Below, piece by piece: positions 50,862-60,134 of a DNA stretch of 64,000 bases. Source of the stretch: Leptolyngbya sp. SIOISBB. Its GTDB lineage: Bacteria; Cyanobacteriota; Cyanobacteriia; Phormidesmidales; Phormidesmidaceae. The position numbers and the translations under genes are program-made. The stretch covers positions 399,483 to 463,482 of the forward strand of contig JAAHII010000002.1 in assembly GCA_010671905.1 (NCBI GenBank), read 5' to 3'. Each line of letters opens with the position of its first letter. The first letter of the stretch is position 1. Below the pieces are notes generated by a model. The model was not told the origin of the DNA and did not search any database. It saw only the letters and a program-made list of their open reading frames with translations.

Positions 50862-51698
50862 ATGCCCCCTTTCACCATTCGCAAATCATTGGCTGCCACA
50901 CGATGCTTCACTGAGCCGCTAGAGGGCTTAGGCGACGCGATTCCCCTTGATATGGTGCTGATTAATGGTGGCACTTTCACGATGGGATCGCCGGAGGATG
51001 AGCCGGAGCGAGATGACGATGAAGGCCCGCAGCATGAGGTGACAGTGCCTACCTTTTTTATGGGTCGTTATCCCGTTACGCAGGCACAGTGGCGAGTGGT
51101 GGCAGAGATGCCCCAGGCCAGTCGTGAGATCGAGGTTGACCCGGCAAATTTTAAGGGGCCGAATCGGCCTGTAGAACAGGTGGATTGGTACGACGCGGTG
51201 GAGTTTTGTCAGCGCCTTGCCAAAGCATCAGGGCGTTCTTATCGCCTGCCGAGCGAGGCTGAGTGGGAATATGCCTGTCGGTCTGGAATTACAACGCCTT
51301 TCTCATTTGGCAAGACTTTGACGACTGAGATTGCCAACTATAACGGCAACTACACTTACAACGACGGGCCAAAAGGAGAGTATCGGGAAGAGACGACCCC
51401 TGTTGACCATTTCGAGGTTGCCAATGCCTTTGGCTTGTCAGATATGCATGGCAACGTTTATGAATGGTGCCAAGACCACTGGCATGACAATTATGATGGT
51501 GCCCCTTTGGATGGAAGTGCTTGGTTGACCGATAAAGAAGGTGCTGCAAGGGTCAGACGCGGCGGTTCCTGGGACTACACTCCGAGGTTCTGCCGTTCTG
51601 CCTATCGCGACTTCGACTTCCCCGGCGTCCGCAGCGACATTATCGGTTTTCGAGTTGTCTGTAGTGCCCCGAGGACTCTTCAAACGGAGTTCAGTTAA
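50862..51698 (+). CDS. DGR target 1, FGE-sulfatase/CLec-fold protein
   Basis: 278 residues. It is an SUMF1/FGE-type domain: MVLINGGTFTMGSPEDEPER, HEVTVPTFFMGRYPVTQAQW, YRLPSEAEWEYACRSG and NVYEWCQDHWHDNY, ending RGGSWDYTPRFCRSAYR and GFRVVC. No catalytic cysteine pair of true formylglycine-generating enzymes is evident, so it is used as a C-type-lectin-like binding scaffold. The last ~40 codons are variable repeat 1. The protein lacks a signal peptide, so the ligand is probably cytosolic or the protein acts with partners. Target 2 lies 115 nt downstream. Confidence 0.92.
   Translation: MPPFTIRKSLAATRCFTEPLEGLGDAIPLDMVLINGGTFTMGSPEDEPERDDDEGPQHEVTVPTFFMGRYPVTQAQWRVVAEMPQASREIEVDPANFKGPNRPVEQVDWYDAVEFCQRLAKASGRSYRLPSEAEWEYACRSGITTPFSFGKTLTTEIANYNGNYTYNDGPKGEYREETTPVDHFEVANAFGLSDMHGNVYEWCQDHWHDNYDGAPLDGSAWLTDKEGAARVRRGGSWDYTPRFCRSAYRDFDFPGVRSDIIGFRVVCSAPRTLQTEFS
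51554..51673 (+). repeat. DGR variable repeat 1 (VR1)
   Basis: Same 120-bp length as the TR. All 15 differences fall on template adenines (A to G, T or C). Changed codons include AAC to GAC, TAC and TTC at the binding-loop positions. The 3' ~35 bp are identical to the TR, acting as the initiation-of-mutagenic-homology region, followed by GAGGAC. Confidence 0.93.
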
Positions 51699-51812
51699 CC
51701 CTTTCTCCCTTTTTCCCTCTTCCCCTCTTTGGCGCGCTCGCGCAGCGTATCCGAAGGATCCTGCGCCTCCAAATTTTTAGTTCCGACTTCTATTTTCTGA
51801 CTCCTTTCTCCT

Positions 51813-52655
51813 ATGGCTACCCCTCAAGCAAACTCGCCCCGCATCGCCATCAACAAGCGTAAAGAGCAGCGCCCCTGCTTTGACGAGCCGCTAGGGGAGA
51901 GTCTAACGCTACGGATGATGCAGATCCCAGCAGGCACATTTATGATGGGATCGCCGGAGGATGAGCCAGAGCGACTAGGCAATGAAGGGCTACAGCATGA
52001 GGTGACGGTGCCCTCATTGTTTATGGGGAAGTATCCGGTGACGCAGGCGCAATGGCGTTTTGTGGCTGCTTTAGACAAGTTGGATCGGGATTTAAAACCT
52101 GAGCCATCGCGTTTTAAGGGTGATATGCGTCCAGTGGAGCGGGTTGGCTGGTATGAGGCATTTGAGTTTTGTGAGCGACTTTCTCGCCATACCAAACGCC
52201 AATACCGCCTACCGAGTGAAGCTGAATGGGAATATGCCTGTCGAGCTGGAACCACAACCCCTTTCCACTTTGGGGAGACCATCACTACCGATTTGGCTAA
52301 TTACAACGGAACGGATGAAGAGTATGGGGCTTATGGGCGTGGGCCAAAAGGAGAGTATCGCGGAGAAACGACAGCCGTAGATTATTTCGGGGTTGCGAAT
52401 GCCTGGGGGCTTTGTGACCTGCATGGCAACGTTTATGAGTGGTGTCAAGACCACTGGCATGACAATTATGATGGTGCTCCGACGGATGGCAGCGCCTGGT
52501 TAACTGATGAAGAAGGTGCTAGGAGGGTCATTCGCGGCGGTTCCTGGGACGACAGTCCGAGGTACTGCCGTTCTGCCTATCGCAACTTCAGCATCCCCGG
52601 CGACCGCAGCAACCTTATCGGTTTTCGTGTTGTCTGTAGTGCCCCGAGGACATAG
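51813..52655 (+). CDS. DGR target 2, FGE-sulfatase/CLec-fold protein
   Basis: 280 residues, a close paralogue of target 1 through its length: MMQIPAGTFMMGSPEDEPERL, SLFMGKYPVTQAQW, YRLPSEAEWEYACRAG, NVYEWCQDHWHDNY, then IRGGSWDDSPRYCRSAYR. Variable repeat 2 forms its end. The framework differs from target 1 at many places while the repeat boundary is exact, so both are independent targets of one TR. No signal peptide is seen. Confidence 0.92.
   Translation: MATPQANSPRIAINKRKEQRPCFDEPLGESLTLRMMQIPAGTFMMGSPEDEPERLGNEGLQHEVTVPSLFMGKYPVTQAQWRFVAALDKLDRDLKPEPSRFKGDMRPVERVGWYEAFEFCERLSRHTKRQYRLPSEAEWEYACRAGTTTPFHFGETITTDLANYNGTDEEYGAYGRGPKGEYRGETTAVDYFGVANAWGLCDLHGNVYEWCQDHWHDNYDGAPTDGSAWLTDEEGARRVIRGGSWDDSPRYCRSAYRNFSIPGDRSNLIGFRVVCSAPRT
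52529..52648 (+). repeat. DGR variable repeat 2 (VR2)
   Basis: 120 bp. All 13 differences from the TR fall on template adenines, including a silent CGA to CGT inside the 3' homology region. It differs from VR1 at most variable codons, so the two targets present different residues. The sequence after it is GAGGAC, as in VR1 and VR3. Confidence 0.93.
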
Positions 52656-52937
52656 CTCTTTCTCCCTTTTTCCCTCTGGCGATTTTTCAGGGTGTTTGAG
52701 AGGACTGGGTGGCGCGTGAGCGCCTCGAAGTTTTTATTTTTTCCTGATTTCAGAGAATTTTGGCACTGAATGATTGCGTCCAGATTTAGCGTTTCTATTG
52801 AATGTCAAGCGTTTAGCGTGACGCGACAGCTAGATAGTCGAGTGTGAGGATCCGCGAGCGCGATCGGCAACGGCATTGTCCTCTTGTCGCGACAGCAATG
52901 ATCGAAACGACAACGATGATCGCTAATGCCGCTAAGC

Positions 52938-53735
52938 TCAGTCTGAAGGATTGGCTGCAGTTGAGCGAGAGGCGGCCGCGCGTTTGCGATAGCTATCGGT
53001 ATGGATTTCGACAATCAAGGCATGATGCACGAGGCGATCTACCGCCGCGACGGTCATCATGTCATCAGCAAAGATGGTGTCCCATTGACTGAAGGGCTGA
53101 TTGGCCGTGATGAGAAGACTGCGCCGTTCGTAGCGATGGGCAATCAGCTCAAAGAGGACCGAGGTTTCGGCCTCCGACTTTTTGACGTAGCCGAGGTCAT
53201 CAATGACGAGCAAGTCAAATCGGTCCAGCTTTTTGAGCAAAGCGGGCAGTTGCAACTGGAGTTTGGCCTGCTGTAGTTGTTGCACCAGAGCGGTAGCCGT
53301 GAAGAATTTCGCCCGTTTACCCAGTTCGACGATAGCCCGCGCCAGGGCTGCCGCCAAATGGGTCTTCCCCACCCCGGAAGGCCCGAAGATTAAACAGTTT
53401 TCGGCTCTCTCTAGCCAACCAGCATCGGTGGCCAGTTGCATCAAAGGAGCGGGATTGAGCTTCGGGACATGTTCCCAGTCAAAGTTGGAAACCGTTTTGG
53501 CGGCGGGCAGTTGAGCCTCTTGCAGGGCACGTTTGAGGCGCACACTCCAGCGTCGGTCCACCTCCAATTCGCAAAGTGCCAGCAAGAATTGAGCGTAAGA
53601 CCAGTGTTCTTGCATGGCCTGATGTTCCAGGGTCTCCCAATGCTGGAGCATGTGGGAGAGGCGCAAGCGTTTGAGGTGGAGGCTGAGACTCTGGTAGGGA
53701 CTCAATTGCGGCGTCTGGCTGGAGGAGTTGGTCAT
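52938..53735 (-). CDS. istB: IS21-family helper ATPase IstB
   Basis: 265 residues. An N-terminal helical domain precedes a DnaC/DnaA-like AAA+ domain: Walker A GPSGVGKTH, Walker B LLVIDDLGY, sensor RSLLITANQPFSQWD, and a C-terminal DRLVHHALIVEI. IstB is the ATPase that selects targets for the IstA transposase. The length is normal and the frame is intact, unlike its partner. Confidence 0.92.
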   Translation of the reverse strand: MTNSSSQTPQLSPYQSLSLHLKRLRLSHMLQHWETLEHQAMQEHWSYAQFLLALCELEVDRRWSVRLKRALQEAQLPAAKTVSNFDWEHVPKLNPAPLMQLATDAGWLERAENCLIFGPSGVGKTHLAAALARAIVELGKRAKFFTATALVQQLQQAKLQLQLPALLKKLDRFDLLVIDDLGYVKKSEAETSVLFELIAHRYERRSLLITANQPFSQWDTIFADDMMTVAAVDRLVHHALIVEIHTDSYRKRAAASRSTAANPSD

Positions 53736-53746
53736 AGTCTTTCAAG

Positions 53747-55228
53747 TCATGTTGTTGCACCTGCACAGTCGGTAGAGTCGTTTCCTTCAAGAGCTGAAAG
53801 TGTCGTTGCAAGGTAGATAAAGTTAGGGGTGCCAGCAGCCAACTGAGCCACTAGATACTCGGCGACAGCAGATTCTTTGTCCTGAGTAGCGGCAATGTAG
53901 AGCGCTTCCACCATCAGGACGGCGGCGCTATCGATATCAAAGTCAGCTTGAAGCTGTTGCCACAACTGCCGGTAAGGGGCATTGGGTAATAAGTCTTGCT
54001 GCCAGGTGCAGTAGATAAAGGCTCTGGGTTTACGCCTGAGCCCCTTCAATGACGTGACGATAGTTGATGCACCGAGCGCGGCGTTTGTCTTTGGCGGTGA
54101 CACGCAGGCGCGGCAGTTCCACGACGACCTGGCGTTCGAGATAGCCACAGATGCGGTCATGGTAGAGATGGAGTTCAAGCTGGCGACCAATCAATCGGGA
54201 CGGCACGGTGTAGAGAATGCAACGCACATCAATGGTGCTGCGACTGCTGACCCTGGCAGTGAGGACTTCGTAGTCGGCCACCCGTTTGGGCGGTAAGGGC
54301 TGCAGATGCTTCTGCTCTTCGGCAAACTTGGCCTGATGCTGCTGGTTGAGCTTGGCGACAATGCTGTTAATGAAGGCTTGATAGTCGCTCACGCTAGCAA
54401 AGTCACGGCTGCCGCGAAGGTAGAGCGCCTGGGTAATGCGGTTCTTGAGATGACCGTGAGGCGATTCAATCGCACCATTCTCATGAGCAATCCCTTTGTT
54501 GTTGCGCGTCGGTCTCAGACGATAGTGGTGACACAGGTCGTCATAGAGGCGTGTCAACGGTTTGTGCCCTTGCCACCGGTATTGCGATAGGCCGCACTGA
54601 GGCTATCCGTGCGATGCTCTTGGGGCGCGCCGCCACTGGCAAATAGGGCATTCTGTAGCCCTTCCGACAAGGCGATGAAGCTCTCGCCGCCTTGAATCAC
54701 TTGGGCATAACGCCAGCCACTGTAGGCCAAACGGTAGTGATAGAGCAGATGCTCAAATGGCTTTCCGCTGATAGTGATCTCCACCCCTTTTAGCTCAGTA
54801 AAGTCGGAGATGCCCATCACACCAGGCTCGTGGCGCAGCTCGAACATGACTTCCGGGGCTTCGCCATGCAATGCTTTCCAGGTTCGAACGCGCCGTTGCA
54901 CGGTCCGCAGCACTTGGGGATATTGTCCTGGATAACGCTCTTGCAAATACTCGAACAGTGTTGTCGGCTTTAGCCGTGGCTCCCGTCTCAGCATCGGTTC
55001 AAGTTCTTCTTCCCATACCCCCCGCGAGCGGGTCAGCGCTGGTGCGCCAGTCCCGCACCCGACCGCGATTGGTTGATGCGTTCCGGCCTCAATGCGCTGG
55101 CCGGTGCGGTCCGAAAATTCGGCAATCGAAGCTGCATCGCTCTGCGTTAAACCGAGCTCTCGGGCGTTCATATACACTCTGATTTGATAACTTTGAATCG
55201 TTTGTTTGGGCACTGGAGGCTTCCCCAC
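53747..55228 (-). pseudogene. istA: IS21-family transposase IstA, two frameshifts
   Basis: Three consecutive frames together make one IstA. The first (54554-55228) has the N-terminal part through EHRTDSLSAAYRN. The second (about 54045-54557) has RLRPTRNNKGIAHENGAIES (DDE glutamate region) through the beta-barrel YTVPSRLIGR. The third (53747 to about 54045) has LRRKPRAFIYCTWQQDLLP and a helical tail. Frameshifts lie near 54556 and near 54045. Without intact IstA the element cannot move by itself. Confidence 0.85.
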
Positions 55229-55500
55229 TTCTTGGGAAAACGCCTTCAGTGTCTTTTTTAGGGCGATAGCTGGAACAAGGGATGGAGAACGTCGCTCTCA
55301 ACCCGTCTCGGTAGCTGTCGTCGGCAGGGCTTACCCGCCGATGTCATTGTCATCTAATACGTTTCTTTTGAGGCGATCGCGCCACACCGACTTCTGTATA
55401 TAAGCTAAAACTCACCTACTTTGCGTATTTTGTTGCTTGAACTCTCTTGTTGGCGGGACTCAACCATGCAAATTGCATGTCAATCAGCTTAGTGTGTATA

Positions 55501-55825
55501 GTCGAGTGTTGGCATGGCCCTGGTGCTTGGGTGCTGGAGCGATTACTATGCCGATGGTCTGGAGTGGTGCTGGTTAGGGAACATTTAGCGAGCAGTGAGG
55601 CCCATTTATTCCCTAACCAAGAAGGAGGCGATCGCGGCGTCCGGTGTCTTGGGAGTGCGATTGCTGCGGCTGGGAGGATACCAGCGTATAAGCACTGTGA
55701 TGGGGGGGCTGCGTACTGAGGGGGAGTAGGAGCGCTCTCTGTAGATGGCTGAGAGTGGGCTGCCAGAGTTCAAGCAAGTCCGTCCTGAGTGCCAAAAAGA
55801 CGGGCTGAGTGGATTGGTGCGTGAG
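55501..55825. other. Non-coding stretch between IS21 and IS6
   Basis: No gene is supported. It contains the GGTTAGGGAA/TTCCCTAACC hairpin listed separately. The remaining sequence is GC-rich with a GCGATCGC site and no open frame that resembles a protein. Confidence 0.4.
55572..55618. repeat. GGTTAGGGAA hairpin, family copy C
   Basis: GGTTAGGGAA (55572-55581) pairs perfectly with TTCCCTAACC (55609-55618). The loop contains AGCGAGCAGTGAGGCCCATTTA, which resembles the loop of the hairpin at 60693-60741. Only the hairpin, not the longer repeat body, is recognisable here. Confidence 0.6.
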
Positions 55826-56661
55826 GGGATTGTCAACTTGACTTTCCGTATCTAAAAATCAAGCCCTAAACTCCCGTTCATCGCCTTCGACGGCAGCTCT
55901 AAGCGACCGCTGATAGCCGTGTGAATTGACGCCAGTCGCTCAAGCGCTGACGCATCGTTTCTCGATATTCAGTTGCCGTTTGTCGATGTTGGTGCGGATG
56001 AAAGTAACCCCGTATCGGTTCAAAGGCAGCCAGGAACTGTTGTGCTCCTCCAGGCGATTTGAAGCGACCCATGCGCCTCTCCCTCACTCGGGTCGGCCTG
56101 TGCGAATTCTCCGCTCGATTGTTCAAACCCTTGTGCTGTCTATGTTCAACACCTGGAATTAGCTCTTTCTGAGCGGCCCCATAGCTTCTGAGTTTGTCGG
56201 TGACGATGACTCTGGGGGGCAAAGCCAGTAGACTTCAGCAGTTTACGAAAGAACTTCTTCGCTGCTCGCTTATCGCGATGAGACTACATCAGGATATCGA
56301 GGACTTGACCCTCTGCATCAACAGCGCGCCAGAGGTAGTACTGCTGGCCTTTAATCGTGATGACGACTTCGTCCAGATGCCACTTGTCACCCAGGCTTAG
56401 GGCGACGGCGGCGGATCTGATTCGCATACTCCTGAGCAAACTTTTTTACACCATTTGCGGATCGCTTCATAGGTGACCTCAATGCCCCGATAGAGCATCA
56501 TTTTCTCGATGTCGCGGTAGCTCAAAGGAAATGTGTAGTAAAGCCAGACGCAATGACGAATGATCTCAATCGGAAATCGGTGGTACTTATAGCTGACGCT
56601 CATGGACTCGCCCCTGACAGATGCGGACAAAGGCTACCACGAAAGTTAAGTTGACAATCCC
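55826..56661. mobile_element. IS6-family element
   Basis: 836 bp bounded by imperfect terminal inverted repeats: GGGATTGTCAACTTGACTTT at 55826 and the complement of GGGATTGTCAACTTAACTTT ending at 56661. Flanking octamers TGCGTGAG and GAGCGACC do not match, so no target duplication remains and a deletion or recombination beside the element is likely. Its right end directly abuts the truncated recombinase copy. Confidence 0.85.
55899..56603 (-). pseudogene. IS6-family transposase, several disruptions
   Basis: The N-terminus (SYKYHRFPIEIIRHCVWLYY, SYRDIEKMMLYRGIEVTYEA), core (GDKWHLDEVVITIKGQQYYLWRAVD) and end (DKLRSYGAAQKELIPGVEH, NNRAENSHRPTRVRERRMG) are all present but in different frames. 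There is an extra A in the six-A run at 56443-56448, a TAG at 56284-56286, and another frameshift near the CCCCCC before RVIVTD. The DDE residues are recognisable. It is inactive unless the A-run frameshift is read through, which would not cure the TAG. Confidence 0.85.
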
Positions 56662-57527
56662 GAGCGACCCATTAAACGCCCCCAAGTCTATGAAGATGAC
56701 TTAGAGCGCTTGGTGGAACTGATGGCCCAGGAGGGCAGGACAGGCAGCCCAGCCGAACTCATCTGTGCCCTTCTGAATGCCTACGAAAGTCTCAAAGGAG
56801 AGCAACAGAGCCGACAGGCCGAAACTATAGGGGAAGTGGCGCACACCTTTAACTGGTTCACTCGCGAAATCGACACGCTCAGGCAACAGGTGAGTGATTT
56901 AGAGGCTCGACCACCGAAGCATCCCCAAACTGGACAGCCGGATGCACCAAGGGTCGATGACCTGAGCTTCTAGGTCGGCCAGCTTCAGAGCGAGAATGAG
57001 CAACTCACAACCCAGCTGGAGGCGCGGCAATCGCAAAACGAACCAGTCACGGCTCAGCTTCAAGAGACGCAGGCCCAACTAGCGGGCATTCCTGCGCCTC
57101 TAGGAACGCTAGTGCATCCATCTAAGTCAGCGCCGCCGCCCTCATCAGCCCAAACTGCTCAGGCGATAGCACCTGAGAAACAGTCCCAGAGAAAGAGGAC
57201 ACGAAACAACGCGATCGTATCGACTCGCAAGCCAAGGTCGAGGCCATTGTGCAGGACATCATCAACTGGAACACCGCCCAAGAGAGCAACGATACTCGGC
57301 TGCGGATTTCAGTTTCCATCATCAAAGCGCTGGGTAGCTTGGTGGGGGCGACCTATCAGCCGGTCATCATAAAAGTGTTGAAGGAGCAAGAAGAGACGAT
57401 CGGCGAAATCCATCAGCGCTTTATGCTGGGGGCTCGGCATAATGTCTCCGTTGATAAGGATAGGATTTTGCAAGACATTGCCCGTGATTACATGGGTGTT
57501 GCGAACTGGCAAGAAGCGACCTATTAA
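56662..57527 (+). pseudogene. Telomere resolvase-like recombinase, C-terminal relic (copy 2)
   Basis: It matches the C-terminal half of the recombinase at 2636-4606: KRPQVYEDDLERLVELMAQ, ETIGEVAHTFNWFTREID, the coiled coil with TAG at 56971-56973, then after a frameshift near 57230 KVEAIVQDIINWNTAQESN, IGEIHQRFMLG and ARDYMGVANW. The catalytic N-terminal half is missing, replaced by the IS6-type element. Here the gene points in the same direction as the DUF1016 gene, ending 9 nt before it. In copy 1 the two are divergent. Confidence 0.85.
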
Positions 57528-57536
57528 GAGGATGAT

Positions 57537-58568
57537 ATGTCGAAGTCCGATTTAGTTCCAGATGATGACTATCGAGAGTTGCTGGAGAATCTGAAGGGAC
57601 GGATTCGCTCATCCCAGATTAAAGCCGCGATCACGGTCAATCATGAACTGATCCGGTTGTACTGGCAAATTGGGCGCGATATCCTGTTCCGGCAAACTCA
57701 AGAAGGCTGGGGCAGCAAGGTTGTAAATCGTCTATCCACTGATTTGCGGCGAGAGTTCCCTGATATGACGGGATTCTCGCCTCGAAACCTGAAATATATG
57801 CGGGCCTTTGCAGAGGCGTTTCCGGATGAGCAAATTGTGCTGCAACTTGCAGCACAAATTCCGTGGGGGCATAGTCAGGTACTGCTCAATAAACTCGATG
57901 ACCTAGAACAACGGCTTTGGTACGCTCAGCAAACCTTGGAAAATGGTTGGAGCCGCAGCATCCTGACAGCGCAGATTGAAGCGGATCGCTATCGCTGCGA
58001 GGCTGGCGTGATCAACAATTTTGAGACCACCTTGCCGCCCCCGCAATCGGATTTAGTCTATCAAACGCTGAAAGATCCTTACAATCTAGACTTTTTGACG
58101 ATAACAAGAGGGATACAGGAAAAAGACTTCAAGCGTGCAGTGGTTGCTCATATGCGGGAATTCCTGCTAGAGCTAGGTTTCGGATTCTCCTTCATCAAGC
58201 AAAATTATCGCATTGACGTGGGGGACCGAGAGTTCATTATCGATTTGTTGTTTTACCATATTCGGTTGCGATGTTTTGTGGTCATCCAATTGGAGATGGA
58301 CAGCTTTCAGCCGGAACAGTCGGGTCTCATGAACTTCTATTTATCAGTAGTGGATGAGCAGGAAAGACAAAGTGAGGATCAACCGACGATTGGCATTATT
58401 TTATGCAAAGACAAAGATCGGACGATGGCGGAGTATTCGCTGCGAGGTTTGAGTAATCCAATTGCCATTGCTGAGCATCGCGTTCCTCGTTTGTTACCGA
58501 GCACTGAACAATTAGAACTGGAATTGGAGCAAGCAGTGAAGGAACTGGACGATGACGAAGAGCCTTGA
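57537..58568 (+). CDS. DUF1016/YhcG-family PD-(D/E)XK protein, copy 2
   Basis: 343 residues, collinear with copy 1 along its whole length (YRELLENLKGRIRSSQIKAA, GWGSKVVNRL, FSPRNLKYMRAFAEAF, IPWGHSQVLLNKLDDLEQRL). The nuclease-fold core reads FIIDLLFYHIRLRCFVVIQLEMDSF: again Q-L-E where E-L-K is usual. It remains intact although the recombinase copy upstream is destroyed, so it may be under selection or recently arrived. The preceding stop is 9 nt away, suggesting former cotranscription. Confidence 0.85.
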   Translation: MSKSDLVPDDDYRELLENLKGRIRSSQIKAAITVNHELIRLYWQIGRDILFRQTQEGWGSKVVNRLSTDLRREFPDMTGFSPRNLKYMRAFAEAFPDEQIVLQLAAQIPWGHSQVLLNKLDDLEQRLWYAQQTLENGWSRSILTAQIEADRYRCEAGVINNFETTLPPPQSDLVYQTLKDPYNLDFLTITRGIQEKDFKRAVVAHMREFLLELGFGFSFIKQNYRIDVGDREFIIDLLFYHIRLRCFVVIQLEMDSFQPEQSGLMNFYLSVVDEQERQSEDQPTIGIILCKDKDRTMAEYSLRGLSNPIAIAEHRVPRLLPSTEQLELELEQAVKELDDDEEP

Positions 58569-58590
58569 GGGAATTGACAGATAGCGTACA

Positions 58591-58866
58591 TTACCGATAA
58601 TCGACTTGTTGGGTGCGTTCGCGTCGTTTTTGAGGATTGGCGCGGCGAGTACGCGGTTTAGAGGACACTCTACGGGGTTCGTCCGCTTCCAGTTCGTGGT
58701 CAATGGTTGTGATAACAAAGACCCGACAGCCATCGGTAGCGCGATAGAGGACTTGTTGTGAGCAGAAAATGCCCTGATTGATCAGGTTTTGCAGCCTGGG
58801 CGTCCCTGATAGAGATCGCGTCATTGAGGGTGTCTTAGTCGGTTTCAAGGATGACGATGGGGGCAT
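58591..58866 (-). pseudogene. Small conserved protein, copy 2, frameshifted
   Basis: The 3' part (QQVLYRATDGCRVFVITTI, SSKPRTRRANPQKRRERTQQ, VDYR) matches copy 1 at 7572-7868. Upstream, ILETD followed by a stop and DTLNDAI lie in another frame, so this copy carries both a frameshift and a nonsense codon. It is convergent with the DUF1016 gene, with a 22-nt gap. Confidence 0.5.
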
Positions 58867-59134
58867 AGCATCAGGATTAATAGAGCGTTTCTACGTTAAC
58901 GCTGATAGCCCCTTGAGGTGAGCCATGGACGAGCTGAATTTGGCTGAGTTGGACTATCCGATACCAGTCCGACTGTGGGACTACGCTGAGGTGTACACAA
59001 GTGAGGTCGCGTAACCTGGGGATGATCGCCCGGTGGAGTAGGCGAATGTCAGCCCTGCAGCGGATCAGTCGCTGCGAGAGATTGCGCGATGGGTGAATGA
59101 GATGATGGGGTTATGGGATTGAGGTTGGGACGGG
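58867..59134. other. Short gap with a 29-codon frame
   Basis: A frame from ATG 58925 to TAA 59014 reads MDELNLAELDYPIPVRLWDY and nine more residues. It could be a fragment of a larger gene. Nothing else is recognisable. Confidence 0.25.
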
Positions 59135-59407
59135 ATGAGGCCGAGATCGCGCCACCGAGTCGATGAGTTGCTGCGAGAGTTAGCGACCTGGGAACCGAAA
59201 GAGCTGCGGGAATTGCAGGCGGCGTTAGGGGGCTTACAGACAGCCCTGGAGCGAGAGTCGTCGAAGACCGCTCGGCAGCCGTCACCGGGCCATATTGAGG
59301 AGAAATACATCCAGCGGGGAAACAAACGACACGGCCCTTATCTGTACCTGCGGTATTGGGAAGCTGGGAAGCTGCGGTCGAAGTATTTGGGAAAGAAGCC
59401 GGAGTGA
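59135..59407 (+). CDS. Small conserved cyanobacterial protein
   Basis: 90 residues: an N-terminal helix (RVDELLRELATWEPKELREL), then HIEEKYIQRGNKRHGPYLYL and RYWEAGKLRSKYLGKK. The GPYLYLRYWE...RSKYLGK pattern is frequent in small cyanobacterial and transposon-linked proteins of unknown function. It is basic at the C-terminus and probably binds nucleic acid. Confidence 0.5.
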   Translation: MRPRSRHRVDELLRELATWEPKELRELQAALGGLQTALERESSKTARQPSPGHIEEKYIQRGNKRHGPYLYLRYWEAGKLRSKYLGKKPE

Positions 59408-59448
59408 TCGCGTGATGGTGGTCGCGTTGTCTTGTCTTTATCTTTTGT

Positions 59449-60098
59449 CTACCGCAGAGATTCACAAGCGAGGCCATCATCATCGCCGTCGAGTCGATGG
59501 GGGGTCACCAGGGAAGGCATTGAGGACGGCTTGGGCTTGTTCCTGGGTCGAGAAATCACCACAGTCGCAATCGCTATTGACGCAGGCTGGTAGATGACTG
59601 GTGGGCTCAGGTGCAGTTTCTAAGGGGGGTGCTAGTTCCGATGTGGTTTCTGTGGATGTGTCGCGATCGCCCTGGCGGCAGTCCCAGGGCATGACGGGGT
59701 TGTCTTGGCTCCAAAAGTTGAGCTGAGCGGCCATCGCCCTGGCCTCGGCTTGCAAGTAGTCGTCGCGGGTTTCAGTACAGCCATGGAGATAGCGATCGTA
59801 GACCACGGCATAGCCTTCCGTGACGAGCTGGAGGCCGACTGATTGACCCGCTTTGTAGACTTCGGCCACGGTACGACCATAGCGGTCCGTATCGACTTCG
59901 CGGACAGTGACCGGAGAGCCCTCAGGTAAAAAGCTGAGCGAGTCGGGCACTGGCGTCAGAGCCAACGGCTTGGTTAGACTCCGGGGCGTCAATGCAGGCG
60001 AGGCGAATGGTGGTGGCGCTGCCCTTGAGTTGCAGCCGTAGCGTATCGCCATCGCCCGTGCTGATGACCGTGGCGGTGGTTGCTGTTAGAGTGCCCAT
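59449..60098 (-). pseudogene. Thermonuclease (SNase) with excalibur end, frameshifted
   Basis: From ATG 60098 the first frame reads ATVISTGDGDTLRLQLKG and IRLACIDAPESNQAVG (SNase strands with the Arg/Asp active-site segment). The next frame carries GSPVTVREVDTDRYGRTVAEV through FWSQDNPVMPWDCR, then the Cys-rich CVNSDCDCGDF. After an extra C in GACCCCCC the end RLDGDDDGLACESLR (calcium-binding excalibur motif) is again out of frame. At least two frameshifts have disabled it. Intact relatives are small nucleases, often exported. Confidence 0.75.
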
Positions 60099-60134
60099 GC
60101 CGCAGGAGCGCGCTCGCGAGAATTACCCCGAATG

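Larger units (their letters stand above)
52790..55500. mobile_element. IS21-type element with broken istA
   Basis: istB and a frameshifted istA lie head to tail on the minus strand. Ends are not exact: TTTAGCGT repeats occur near 52.79 and 52.81 kb, CGCGACAGC is repeated near 52.82 and 52.88 kb, and ATAGTCGAGTGT occurs in the same orientation at both sides (near 52.83 and 55.50 kb). Multiple short end repeats are normal for IS21. I could not define matching terminal inverted repeats. Confidence 0.6.

Noticed and set aside
55606..55836. Minus-strand 76-codon frame before the IS6-type element
   Set aside because: It begins in the terminal inverted repeat and runs into the hairpin; composition is not coding-like.
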